Source: Bryoerythrophyllum caledonicum
Taxonomy: Eukaryota > Streptophyta > Bryopsida > Pottiales > Pottiaceae
Direction: 5' to 3'
Assembly (NCBI GenBank): GCA_963971425.1
Contig: OZ020514.1
Span: 45,475,527 to 45,539,526 of the forward strand
Length of the DNA stretch: 64,000 nt
The notes beneath the pieces were generated by a model. The model was given only the letters and a program-made list of their open reading frames with translations. It had not been told where the DNA came from and ran no database searches. Position numbers and translations under genes: made by a program. Shown piece by piece: positions 33,887 through 44,960 of this stretch; the stretch's first letter is position 1, and each line of letters begins with the position of its first letter.

Positions 33887-34625
33887 CTAGTCAATATTCA
33901 TCGGGCTATTAGTAGTGCCACTCGCCCCTGCCTCGTTGTTGTGTGCCCCTACGTGCATCGGGAGGTCTTCATCTGAGCTCAATACAAGTCTACGAGACGC
34001 CGATCGTATTCTCCTCGCTGGTCCATCTTCATCCAACACAACCCTTAGGATTTGGGATTGCATGAGCTGGTCGAGCGCTTGCCGTGTCCGTGGACTGTGC
34101 ACATCAAGCAAGAAGTCTATTCCGTCATTTTGGAAAAAAAATTTCCACTCTGATTCCGATAATTGCCTTAGTTCTTGCGGGTCTGATTGGTCAACGTCGT
34201 GAGAAATGCGATCCCCGTTGTCGTCTGTGATGCGAAGTCCGTCAACGGCCCACAACCATTGCCGTGGATGAGGTCCGAATCGAAATTGCTCCCCGTTCTC
34301 GTCTTAATGGCCATTAAAGCATTGGTAGAAGAAATTTCGTTTTCCTTGACCGTATTTGTCCTTTAACGCGATCAAATTCTTGCACACCCGGACAATCTTA
34401 TCCGGGTCCCTTTCCCAACCCCACTCGTTTGAGAGGTGCATCTTATCCAACGAGTGCATCTTCAGTTTCCAGCTCCACACCAAATCCTTTCCCCACATCT
34501 GTGATTGATCTAAGGCATTCGTCACATAGAATCCCAATGTCGGGGCATGTATGGAACTAATCCAAAAGTTCGTACAATCGCTCGTAAAGAGGAGCCTTGC
34601 ACAATGAGCACCGCCGGCGTACAAC
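33887..34625 (-). pseudogene. C-terminal part of the RING-type cargo gene, cut off by an insertion
   Basis: The minus strand resumes exactly where the segment at 38097 was interrupted. It begins with the last two zinc ligands of the finger (RRRCSLCKAP). A single-base frameshift near 34556 and a stop follow. Then a conserved region reads WGKDLVWSWKLKMHSLDK and GWERDPDKIVRVCKNL, matching the paralogue at 49859-50386. The frame ends at 33887 after an acidic tail. The break coincides with a 5-bp duplication around 34626-38091. Confidence 0.7.
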
Positions 34626-35474
34626 TGTGGGAGTCTAAAACTCCCACTTGGTCGCCCCTACCAAAAAAATTAGTGAAAATAGGGTTTTTAGTATTAGTTA
34701 ACTAGAAAAATAGTTAGTATTGTGTGAAATTAGATTAGATAGCGAATAGAGAAAATAGGGAAATGCTTAAGTAGTTAATTAGGTTTATAGTGGTGATAAA
34801 ACCAGGTCTTAAAATCACTAATTTAAGTCCCGGGAAACAATTTCAAAAGAGTCCCGGGAGATATCCCGGGACATAAGTCTAAAATCAACACTTAAATCTA
34901 AATTAACTAGTTGAGTTTAGAAGGTAGTTAGAAGTAGTTGAGTTCTTCTAGATGCTAATTCTTGTTTGAATTAGTAGTAGTGGTAGAGAAAAGAAAAGAA
35001 AAGACAAAAACAAGAAAAAGATAAAAGTAAAAGAAAAAGAAAAAGAAAAGAAAAAGATTAAAAAAATAATAATAATAATTTTTTAAAAAAATATATATAT
35101 ATACCCGGGTATCAACCCGGGTATGGGCTGATACCCGAGTACCCGGGTATCACCCGGGCAGCTGCCCGGGTATCTCCAGCCTTCATCTCTCTCTCCCCGA
35201 ATTTTGACCTGTCCTCTCCAGAAACTCTTTCCCCCTTCCAGAACTCTTCTCTCCTCCCCCTCCTCTAAAAATCTCCCCCCCCTCAAATTTTCTCTTCTAT
35301 CTCCCTATCTAGTTCTCTCTCTCTCATAGGTTCTCTCTCTCTATTTTGTCTTTTTGGAGTTGGGGTTTGAAGAAGTAGTTGAAGAAGTGCAAAGAGAAAG
35401 ATGCAACTAGGGTTTCAAGAAGAGGAGGTTTCAAGAGGTGGTAGCACAAGAGGTTTGAAGAGGAGGTAGCGTGC

Positions 35475-35665
35475 GCTAGGGTTTGGTGGAAGACGTGCGC
35501 GGGCTAGGGTTTGGTGGAAGAGGTGCGCGAGCTAGGGTTTGGTGGAAGAGGTGCGCGAGCTAAGGTTTGGTGGAAGAGGTGCGCGAGCTAAGGTTTGGTG
35601 GAAGAGGTGCGCGAGCTAAGGTTTGGTGGAAGAGGTGCGCGAGCTAGGGTTTGGTGGAGATTTTA
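35475..35665 (+). repeat. 28-bp minisatellite, about 7 units, in the LTR-like insertion
   Basis: Units of the form GCTAGGGTTTGGTGGAAGAG plus GTGCGCGA repeat every 28 bp, with changes mostly at a CTAGGG/CTAAGG position. Confidence 0.85.
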
Positions 35666-36902
35666 GGGTTTGTGGAGGTGGAGTAGATTTGTGGCCGAAG
35701 CGAGAAGATAAAAGAAACAAAGGAAGGAGGTTGCGGATGCAACAACAAAGGTGACTCTTGCCCATATTGGGTTTCTTTTGTTTGTGAGAATTTCTTGTTT
35801 GTGAGTCTTTTCCTCCTTTGTCTACCGGGGTGACTCCCCGGTAATATCCTCCCCGGTCTAGAGAAAAAATTCCCTCCGGAGACTTCATCTAGACCTCATT
35901 GTGTTGTTTACATGTGTAGTTGTTGTCGATTGTCCCAGCCTTGTGGTAAGTTGTTATCTTGAGTTGTCTCCCTCCTCATATCATTTTAGGTCTTGCCCAC
36001 AATTCCTATCTTTTTCCCGGTCTTCCCGGTCAACCGAGGAGAACCTTTTTTTAAGTCCTTGTCTCCAAAGTCTTTTCCTCGTTATGATTATATGTGACCT
36101 TGTGTTGTTAGTATGTTGCTAGATGTGTGAGACACCCATATCCACATACTCTAGCAAAGTGTTCCGGAGTTGTCTACCGGCTGACCGGTAGACTTGTGTT
36201 TCCGGGCTGGACCGGAGTTTGTGACAAGTTAATAGGGAGATTGGTGGAAGTACAGGCATTTTGAGGATTTTGTCTACCCGGGATAACATGGCTCTCCGGT
36301 GAGTTAGGTGGATTCTCCATCCTCTAAGGGTGGGGCTTGAAGGTCTATGAGAGAAAAAGAAGCCTCCCGGTAACTTCTACTGGGAAGGAACCGGTAGACC
36401 TCCCTTCCTCAACCTCGGAGTCTTTGGTGGAGTCCTCTGCGGCTATACTAATCGAGCTTAAAGAGACCCCGCATGTATCTATAGATACATCCAACCTTTC
36501 GGTGGACACCGCCACTCCACCGGTAGACCTCCCGGTTGAGACATCCGACCTCCCGGGGGATTCTCTTGACCATGTTGGTACTTCCAGACGTGGTGACAAT
36601 CTCTATACGTCCCAACTGGAAGAGTCTTCCGGTTGAGTCTTCGTTATATGTTATGTGTTGATTTACCTCACCGGTTGGTGGGATGTTGTTTTAAGTTGCT
36701 AGAATTACACAGTAGGGTGAGAGTAGTGATGTCGATGGGGCCCCATTGCGCACCCGGTCACTACCACTTGAGTGGTTTCTCCGGCAACTTATTTTTGTTA
36801 GGAAAAAATTCACCGGTCCCGGGACCGCCGGACCGGGAGTCTTCCAGTTTACCGGTCTACCGGTAATCCACCGGTGACTAGGCTACCCTTGATTTTAGGA
36901 TC

Positions 36903-37095
36903 TAGATGCCGTTTTGTTTTTTAGTGGAGCTACTTTTGGAAGGTAGCTATTGACTTTAGTGCACCTCCTAGATGCTGTTTTGTCCTTTTGCGGTCTAGTT
37001 TTGGAGCGTAGCTATTGACTTTAGTGCACTCTTTAGATGCCATTTCCACCTTTTGGGGATCTAGTTTTGGAGGGTAGCTAGTGGCCTTTGTGTAC
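36903..37095 (+). repeat. ~65-bp tandem repeat, three units, in the LTR-like insertion
   Basis: Units begin TAGATGCCGTTTTG-like at 36903, 36969 and 37033, and share GGTAGCTATTGACTTTAGTG-type segments. Confidence 0.75.
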
Positions 37096-38096
37096 TTAAG
37101 GGCCTTGGGCTCTTGTGTTATGTACTCTTCTCTTTGTTGATCTCCTCGTGTCTTGCCTTCATTGCTTGGGTCTAGAGTCTTTGTTGAGCTTGTGTGAGCG
37201 GACCGGGAGAGAGTTGAGTCCTCCTAGTGTGTCTTTGCTAGGTGTGCAAGGTTGTGACTTGTTGTGTGTTAAGTGATTGAGTGTGAGTAGAGACATCCCG
37301 AGGGGCTAGGATATCCGGGTTAGATAGGTAGAGTGAGGTCCGAGACTTGTGCTCTAGACTTTTCACCGGTGGGACCGGGAAGAGTTGCTTTACCGGATGG
37401 GATCCGGGAAGCCCACGGCTATTTATGATAGCCTCCCTTAAGTGGGAAGTGTTCGGATTGGTGGGGAGTAGGGAGTGACATCCCCCTTGTCTCGGTACAC
37501 CGGGAGACATCCCGGCTAAGCCTGAGTCTGGTGAATTCCGGGATTATTACCCTTGCAGTGGATGAGTTCCGACGATCCCCGTGGAAGGTTGTTTTGCTCA
37601 TATGATTTGCTTAGTACTAACTTGTTGTGAGTCTTGTATCTTTTTGCTTTGATTTATTGGGTGTGGTTGTAGTTGGAACCCGGGCTTGCGTGACCGGTTT
37701 ACTGGGAGAAGTTCCCGGTAGATTGTGAAGACCGATAAATCGGCTGCAACCTTTTAACTCTTTCAAGGTGTAGGGTTAGATTGTGGATATTGTGGCCTCT
37801 CGACTGCGAGAACGGAGGGCAGTGACTTTCCGGGCACTGTAAAAACTTACCGGAAATCTACTCAAACGCTCAACAGAGTTTAACTAAAACACATGTGGTT
37901 ACTTGCTACCGGTTACTAAGGTACCGGAGAAGCCATCCTCCGGGATGTGCCGAGGTATTATATGTGGATTATTGTTAAGATTTAAAGAGTTTGATGCACG
38001 ATAAAAATCCCTGGAAACGATCTGGTAAGGTGGACTTGCTTAAGGTTAATTTCGGTTAATTTTGAGAATAACGAACCACCAGACTACGACAACAAC

Positions 38097-39641
38097 CATC
38101 AAGCTAATCAAGCAAAATGGATGGTACAAGTGCTCACAAGTGCCTAGATGCATCCCACCTTCTCGACCAAATGGGTTTAGACAAATCGAGCAAGTCGTAC
38201 TGTTAGATACGAAGCTCGAAGGTTGTGGCCACAGTAACATGGGGTTGCCCCGATGGTCAAGCGTGGATGAAACCTCCTCTTTGAAATCCCAATTGTAACG
38301 GGACCAACTGATGGTTGTTTGCCCACCGGCGGTTTTCACCATTGTCATTTCATCCATCTTGAAAAGATCATCTATGAGGGCCCATGACGTCAAACCAAAC
38401 ACCCTCTCTTGGTTGTTTTTGGTATAGTTGTTGTCGATTTTTTGGAATTCCGCCATCAATTGTCGGGACCGATCGACCGTAAAGACGTAGGCCAACTTCC
38501 ATTGATAGTAATGTTCTACCAACACACCCAAGGGACTTTGTAGTCTTGAATTCTCTTCAAGTGCTTTAGCAAGCTCTTTGCCGCCGTCACCCGCCGCACC
38601 CTCTTCTTTGTTGACCATAGCTTTGTTTGCGTTGATCGGGGCCTCGTCAAACGACAATGAATCATCTTCGGTTGACACGTGTACAAGCCCTTCCTCCTCT
38701 CGTCGTGGATTCAGATCTTTTGTGGTCATTGTACTAGCTTGTAGGGCAAGTCGGAGCTCCTCCATATCACGTCGTTGTTGGTCAATAACAATGTTTTTGT
38801 CATTGAGTTCAACTCTCAACTTGCGAACGTCATCGCCCAATGACAATAGTTCTGTCGTCTTCCCTTCCAATTGGTTCAGCAAGGTTTGGATAGGGCTGGC
38901 AAAAATAGCACCAGTAGAAGCTTCTAACGTTCGATCAGCAACGGCGAGGGATTGCACTTAAGCTACAACTTCATTAATGGTATCGTTAACGACTACGTTA
39001 ACCGTCTATTCCGCCCTCCTTCGTTTGGTGCGCGCTTGTGTCCTTCAGCTCCTTGTGATTGGAACGTGGGATCCGTTAGAGTCTGTATCCGTACTTGAAG
39101 GATCGGTCTCGTACGTGTTGATTGGTTCAATCTTCGCCATCAATTTGCTCAATCTGCGTTCTCGATACCTCCGTGTTCCCATTGGAATCAATCCATTCGC
39201 CGGAGAAGGAACTCTTATGCTATCTCCCATGGCTTTCAAGGTGGACCAATCCATCATCTTGCCCAACTCTACCTAGGCGTGGACACCTCGCGCAAGGAAG
39301 AGATTTACTTCATTGTGTTTGATATAAGGGATGTGGTACAACACATGGTATACTTCAATGCACCTATTTTTGAACGCCTCGTCGGTGCACTTCCATAAAT
39401 TTGCCTTAGAAAAGCGTCGGTGATAATTTTGTCGCTCCTCTGGAAAAGCCTTGTCGATATGGCACCACTAAATGAAGTTTGCGCAATCCTCAAAACTCCA
39501 TGGCTTCGGAACTTCTTCCCAACTTTTAAAAGCCACTTTAACAGGATTTTGAAGCACATGCAACCCCTTCCGCTATTTGTTTTCCGATCGTAGTCGACTC
39601 TTGTCTCGTTCTTCTTTATTCATTTTTACCAACGTGGCCAT
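38097..39641 (-). pseudogene. hAT cargo gene: coiled-coil RING-H2-type protein, N-terminal and central part
   Basis: One minus frame from the ATG at 39641 runs to the insertion border. It has an unknown N-terminal domain (about 200 residues, WSTLKAMGDSI), then a coiled coil near 38880-38720 (LNQLEGKTTELLSLGDDVRK). A conserved block follows (HYYQWKLAYVFTVDRSRQLM, FGLTSWALIDDLF) and then a zinc finger opening CSICLNPF with CEHLYHPFC. With the segment at 34625 the ligands are C-x2-C-x14-C-x-H-x2-H-x2-C-x10-C-x2-C, a RING-H2 pattern. A RING of this kind suggests an E3 ubiquitin-ligase-like role, not demonstrated. Stops include TAGs near 39573, 39470 and 39276, a TGA near 39045 and TAG/TAA near 39010 and 38960. 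Copy 1 keeps CAG and CAA at the last two. Confidence 0.65.
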
Positions 39642-40107
39642 GGGTGGGAGAAATTTGAATAATGTCTGTGATGCGAATGGATGAAGTCATCAGACGACGC
39701 CCACAACCAACTGAATTAAGAGGTGGATGAAGAGGGAGTATGTGAGGCGGGGACAACTAGGGGCGTGCATGATATTTTATAGCCAATAGACGAAGCATTG
39801 GTCTAGGGTCCCCATGCAGGGGCGGGGACGTCTCCGCCCTTGCCCGGTAGGGGGCGGAGACATGTTCGCAAAAAGAACCCTAAACCACATAAATAGGGGA
39901 CTTTTGTCCTTGATCTCTGCCAAGTCCACTTCCTAGGCCTCACATGTCAGTTTGCTTTGCGGCCTGAAAGAGAGTTCGGTGGGTGGTCGGGCTTGGCCCA
40001 TTTATTGCACCTAGACTCTTTGCGGTTTTTTTTAAAACCATCAACTTGAAATTTCGACCACCATAGGGAGTTGACTATCACATGTGGCGTGAGAAGGAAG
40101 TAGGTCG
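39642..40107. promoter_or_regulatory. Divergent intergenic region with GACGTC box (copy 2)
   Basis: Equivalent to 712-1292, shorter and with one perfect GACGTC core at 39828 plus degenerate boxes to 39870. It separates the RING-type gene (-) from the kinase-like gene (+). Confidence 0.45.
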
Positions 40108-41531
40108 ATGGAGAAGCGCCCCCAATTTATGGATTTGGATGATGTTGGTGAGACGGTGCTTCCGTCTACCAACACGGAGTTGACGTCGGGATCATTGAAT
40201 CCGTCATCGTCGAGCGGGAAGAGGCGGAAGAAGACACCAAATCCGGACATGCCCCCGTATGAATACATGGTTGAATGTAGAGGGATTGCCGTCAAGTTTT
40301 ACAACCGCCGAACGAGACATGCATTGATGAGGAGCTATTTGAACCACAACGAAGAGGGATACCACTAGTTGACTGTTGACATGCGACACGAATTAATGTC
40401 AAACCTTGATAAATCTGAGAAATTTCATAATTTCGCAGATTATTGGTTGCATTCGGAGTGGTTGGACACACAAGTCACCGCACTAACCACCAATATTGTT
40501 GCGAACTAGTGTTACGTCATGGGGAAGAAGGAGGATGGAAGCAACTGGAACATGGAGGAGCACGCACTAGTGGCGAAGATGAGGATGATCCAGGGCTTCG
40601 TTCAACAGTACTCTTATTCTCGTGAGAAGAAACTGGCTCTTTGGAAAGCGACCATTGAGGAGCAAATTTGGCTCATTGCGTCGGTGAAACTTTCAAGTGG
40701 CTTGAAAGTTGTGCTAAGGTGATTCCAATGCTAGGACAAAAAGAGGTGGGTAGCTATGGGGCTGTACGGAAGGTGATGATAACCAAATTGGAAAACATTT
40801 CAAGTTGGATTTACTTCGCCGAAAAGACTCTGACCAACACTAACGAGAAGGAGAAGCGCCGAGACATCATCAATGAGGCTGGAGGGTGTCCGGTTGTGCA
40901 TCCAGGGATCATTAGACTTGCGTACATCCACCCAAAAACTATGGAAGGGTACACGCTCTAGTTGAATGGGGGATCTGTGGCTTCTTTTTGGTCCAAGTTT
41001 GACTCGAAAGTGGACAAAGCATTGCCCTTTGAACAGATTGACATGCATCCAAATACCGGGTTGTCAATCCAAGCGCTTTGGTGGATAAAATCTTACCGCC
41101 AAAATCGAGTGAACCTCGGGCTATCGTTGCTTGTCATTGTGGGAAAATGCCAGGACACGAATTATATACACAATGAGATCTCTCCATCGAATGTTTTGCT
41201 CCATTTTGATGAGTGGAAACCCGATACGGTGTACATAGGAATTTGCGATTGGGGGCTTTCTAGTTGGGTTGTGGAGAATGAGCCATCAAGGTATGGTTAT
41301 GAATTCAAGGAGCAGCTTCAACTTGAGAGAGAACGACGATGGTGTGTGGCAAAAGAACTATTCTATGTTTTTGGGCCGCGAGACTCCACCAACTCGCTTG
41401 AAGTCATGCAACGGTCACACCTCTACTCCAAGGCAGCAGATGCATTTGCGGTGGGTTGGATTTCTACAAAGATTTGGAAAGAAGATTGGGACAATTTCAC
41501 CGCCATAACACGGAGCAATATGTACACCTGA
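40108..41531 (+). pseudogene. hAT cargo gene: protein-kinase-like protein (copy 2, broken)
   Basis: The same gene as 1293-2720, with complementary damage. It reads intact where copy 1 has its first stop, but has TAG at 40366-40368 (AAG in copy 1) and TAG near 40507 (TGG in copy 1). A one-base loss near 40670 shifts frame; 40668-41531 then continues with only one TAG at 40959-40961, shared by both copies. Motifs are GSYGAVRKV (glycine loop), YIHNEISPSNVLL (catalytic loop with Asp replaced by Glu), GICDWGLSS and KELFYVFG (APE position). KAADAFAVGWI fits the conserved Asp-Gly region of subdomain IX. The stop at 41529-41531 is a plausible natural end. Confidence 0.6.
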
Positions 41532-42260
41532 AGCTACAATTTGCAATGTTGCAATAAGATCTCGAAGAACGGTCTTCTGTATTAGATGTTATAGACACAT
41601 TAATGAAACCCCCCCACACTTGGACTATGCCTCTATGTTGTTACCGACAATAGTTTTTTTGTTAATTAGTTGCATTAGTTTCGCATGTGGTGGTTAAGTA
41701 GGCAGTACGACATCTTCGTAGAAGAATATGTGTACTTGGCATTTGCCATATGTCTCATTTAATCAAAATTGGATACGTCCAAATCTTAAATTTTTAGTCC
41801 GAGATTTGCATTTCTTCAAGAACAAATAATTGGGTATAAATATTTTCTTCACATATAATATGTCAATGCGAGGCTATCAACCTAGTGCACATGTGAACAA
41901 CTCTAATTCAAAGTAAAAAAATTCTTGCAAGACTCTATTGATAGTTAAAGTAGTACATTCACCAAATTCCACAGTTTTCACTACTAATATACTGTAACCC
42001 TAAATACTATAATCCAACCCATGAAGGGGCGGGGACGTCTCCGCCCCACCTCCCTCTTGGCATTAGTCCCCGCCCCTATTCAAACATGTCCATGTCCTGC
42101 GTGGCAGTGATGTGGTGCCAACATGGCTGCCACGTCGCCTGTTTTTTATCTTGCGGGTAAGTCAACCCTTTGTTGACTATATCGGACGGGCGAGAGCTCT
42201 ACCGAACGGGCGAATTGGACGGACGGGCGAACCGGACGTCCGTCCAGTATGAGAACCCTG
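41532..42260. repeat. Right subterminal and terminal repeat region of the giant hAT element
   Basis: Noncoding. A GACGTC box lies at 42034, GGACGG/GGGCGA repeats at 42180-42245 and the terminal inverted repeat ends at 42260. The matching 8-mer CCTAGGAG follows. It is the counterpart of 2721-3510. Confidence 0.65.
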
Positions 42261-44960
42261 CCTAGGAGCTACCAAGCTCACCCTTGCAGTACACTCTCTC
42301 CCCCTCCTGGCTACTTCCGGTTGCTGTGGATCGTCAGATTCTACCTTACCTCTCCTCCAGCTCTTCCAGGTGATCTCCCAAAGCAAGCCCCAACCGGTTG
42401 TTCTTGCGACACTTCACACATAAGAACCTATTTCACCATACATCAACTACAGTGGATCTTCTTCCCTCGTAGCAAAAATAATACTCAATCACCATAAATT
42501 CAAGAAGAGTAAGTATACTAACAAAAAATACTCTTCATGAGAGAAAAACAAGACGATGAGCCGACTAGGGCTCATCTATTAAGTACTAACTCCTAAACCT
42601 AAAATCCTATTCTATCTGCTAGAAAATCCGGGAAATCCTATCATAAAAATAAAAGAAAGATCTTATCCCTAGAAATCCGGAATTCAAAACTCAGATCCGG
42701 AATTTCCGGATTTGAGATCGGGTTTTCTCGGATCTAACTAAAAATCTATTTTAGGGTTTAGCCTATGGTTTGATAGCCGGGTCCAACCCTGAGCCCCATC
42801 GTTAGTCGCTATCAAACCGAGAAGACTAATAGACCCTATCTACGGCGTAACCGGATTCTTCTTCCTACTACTCCAGCACGTAGGGGTTACCTCTGCTACT
42901 GCTGCGCTGGCTTCTGGCCGTGTCGGAATGGTAGCCGGCGGCTCAGGTGCGGATGCGGCCACCTGCTCCTTCGGTCCGAAAGGTGTTTCCGGATCCTCTG
43001 CTCTTGCTGTGACGGCTGGTGGAGCAGCTGTCCGAACTTGAAGGTTTGGTAGATCTCGGAAGCTCCACTGAGACTGACATCCATGGCCGTTGCTACTGAG
43101 CTTCCCGGTGGAGGGGTCGTCTTCAATTGAACCGAAGAGGGAGACTCCGACGGAATCCGAAAAGGCAACGGGGATATCTGCGAGGGATCTCTCGGTAGGG
43201 AACCCTGCCACTTCTGCATACTCTCTATGCTTGGGAAGTACACTCCATTCCAATTCATTGGAGAGTTGAAATTCGGAGTCCTTACGAGGTCGTTGAAGCC
43301 TCTGGTTGGTGTCTGAGGTGTACCGGCTGCAGGTCTGGATGGAGAGCCAGCTGTAGGTCCGGACAAATTGCCTTGCAGTGGCCGGTGTCTCAAGTGCTGC
43401 CTCCAGACTCGGAACCTCTGGTGCTATTCCGGCTACGAGAGTTAGATTTTTCACTAGCTCCTGCATCTTGCTCGAGGTGCCCTCCATCTTCCGGCTGTGG
43501 TCTAGGAGGATCCGAATGATCTACCCCCTGTTGAGCTTCTCGTTCCTCTCTAAACTCTCCCTGTATAGAAGAGCCCTATTGGGTGGTGTCTGCCGGAAAA
43601 TTGAAGGCAGCGCAAATCTCCGTCAAGGTCTGGGTAGTGGCCCGGACCTTTGCTTCCGCCACAGCTCTTGCTTGGTGGGCCGCATCTCGCGCGGCCTAGG
43701 CTTGCTCCGCTCGCTTCCAGAGCCGAATGTTGGTCTGGGTGAAATTGGCGTTCTCGTGCTCCAGCTTCTAGATTGAGCCTTTCTTGGCCTTCAGGTGCGC
43801 GAGACGCGGAATGAGGTCATTAGAGTTCTCCATCCCCACTTCCTCCATGATAGCCATGATCATGGCGGTCTTTGCCCGGATCTCCCCTTCTTGGATCCTA
43901 GTACGCTAGACTATGTGCCGGCAAAGCTCCGAAACGTCTACCGGAATGTCGCTGATTATGTGTGGGGCGAAGTCCGGTCCCGGCTCTGATCCGATAGTAA
44001 ATCGTTCGTCCGTTGCTGGGTTGGATGGTGGCACCTTGGTCGGGCTCTGAGTCTCCAACTTTGTCGAGGTTGGCTTGGTCCGTCTGCTTCCGGATCCTTC
44101 TGAAGCGACCGACTCCGCTTCCGGGATCTCCAGACAAGAAGAGCAAATGACAACTTTTCTGACTTGGAGTCCTCAGAAACTTCCTGCTCCTCGTCCGTCT
44201 CCATCCCTCCGTATGACTAGATGCTGAACAGGTTGCCGTACTCGTCCTGCTCCTCCAGACTCAACATCTTCTGCTTCGCGTACATGTGCGCTACATAGGT
44301 TGACAGGAGTGTTGGGGTTTTCCGGGCTTTGGGCAGGTTCTTGACCATGCGGTCTATTTGCTCATCCTTTAAGGCTCCCCTGTCCATTGACAACTTCCTC
44401 TCGTCGCTCCCAGTATTAAACTGGCTAACTTTGCCACTATCCTCTTAGGTTTCTCCGGGTGGAATAGAGGGTTTAGAAATGCCACCACTAACCTCGCATC
44501 CGGATCGGTAAGGTCGCTGAGCACGTACCCGTCCTTAGGGTTTGCCTTCAATAGGAACTCCCTTTCAGGATGTTGTTATCGCGCTCCCCCACCTTGGCTG
44601 TCCCGGGCCGGAGACCGTAGGCGTCTCCTCAAATTGTCGTGGTCCAGACCTCCGGATGCGCCCGAATGCGCCCCTCGTGCTAGCTCTGCGGTTTTCCCAA
44701 GAGCTCCGCCACCATCACTTTGCTCTGGAAGGCCCAGGGTGCTCCAAGGAGGCCATTGCACCCCATCACCTCCAGGTAGCTCCCCAAAACCCTATAATCC
44801 TTCTCGGAGGTAGGCCACTCCGGCGCCACCTTCTGCAGCAGAAGGTTTCCTCCGGCTTGAGCCTTCGCCTTCTTCCCCGCCATCCGAGCCCACCTTTTGG
44901 TGAATTTGTGCCTCGCAATCTTGACCAAAACCCTGCACGTACTGATCTCACCAAGTTCCT
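42261..44960 (-). pseudogene. Unrecognised coiled-coil protein pseudogene split from its flank by the hAT insertion
   Basis: The minus strand from about 44960 reads one largely colinear frame with many TAG and TGA interruptions. It starts MVKIARHKFTKRWARMAGKK, a basic region. A globular part follows (KDYRVLGSYLEVMGCNGLLG; DPDARLVVAFLNPLFHPEK near 44480). Next comes an acidic middle and a helical region with heptad-like spacing (43800-43600). It ends in a Pro/Ala-rich tail that stops at 42840. A leader with a plausible intron (GTGAGATCAG at about 44970, acceptor just before the coding start) lies upstream. It resembles a gag-like or element ORF1 protein, but I recognise no diagnostic motif. 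42261-42839 is the noncoding 3' part. Confidence 0.4.

Larger units (their letters stand above)
34626..38091 (+). mobile_element. 3.47-kb LTR-like insertion (possible solo LTR) inside the RING-type gene
   Basis: The segment starts TGTGGGAG, ends CGACA, and is flanked by the direct 5-mer ACAAC (34621-34625 and 38092-38096). Removing it and one duplicate rejoins the RING finger in frame, which fixes the borders. TG...CA ends with a 5-bp duplication are typical of LTR retrotransposons. I see no internal repeated LTR and no gag or pol, so a long solo LTR or a large nonautonomous derivative is most likely. A TATA-like AT run lies at 35087-35100. The interior is CCGGT-rich and has two tandem repeats. 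A weak open frame at 36337-36636 is unrecognised. Confidence 0.65.
27146..42260. mobile_element. Giant (~15.1-kb) hAT-type transposon with cargo genes (copy 2)
   Basis: The left end reads CAGGGTTGTCATAACGG. The inverse of the right end reads CAGGGTTCTCATACTGG, so 12 of the first 13 bases match. Flanking 8-mers CCTAAGAG (27138-27145) and CCTAGGAG (42261-42268) differ at one base, fitting the 8-bp target duplication of hAT elements. Inside are a BED/hAT transposase pseudogene (-), a diverged fragment of the RING-type cargo gene, the RING-type cargo gene split by an LTR-like insertion, and a kinase-like cargo gene (+). GACGTC boxes and GGACGG repeats lie near both ends. It is far longer than typical autonomous hAT elements, partly through the 3.47-kb nested insertion. 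Confidence 0.8.

Noticed and set aside
34628-34648. GTGGGAGT...ACTCCCAC hairpin considered as a Helitron 3' end
   Set aside because: No CTRR end or TC start at matching borders; the 5-bp duplication and restored frame favour an LTR-type insertion.
36337-36636. 99-residue open frame inside the LTR-like insertion
   Set aside because: Low complexity (Ser, Thr, Pro, Val) in CCGGT-rich repeat sequence with no gag, protease or pol motif.
34626-38091. Insertion considered as a spliceosomal intron of the RING-type gene
   Set aside because: The GT-AG choice that fits gives a frame disagreeing with the paralogue at 50 kb, whereas removal of the segment plus one 5-mer restores the finger exactly.
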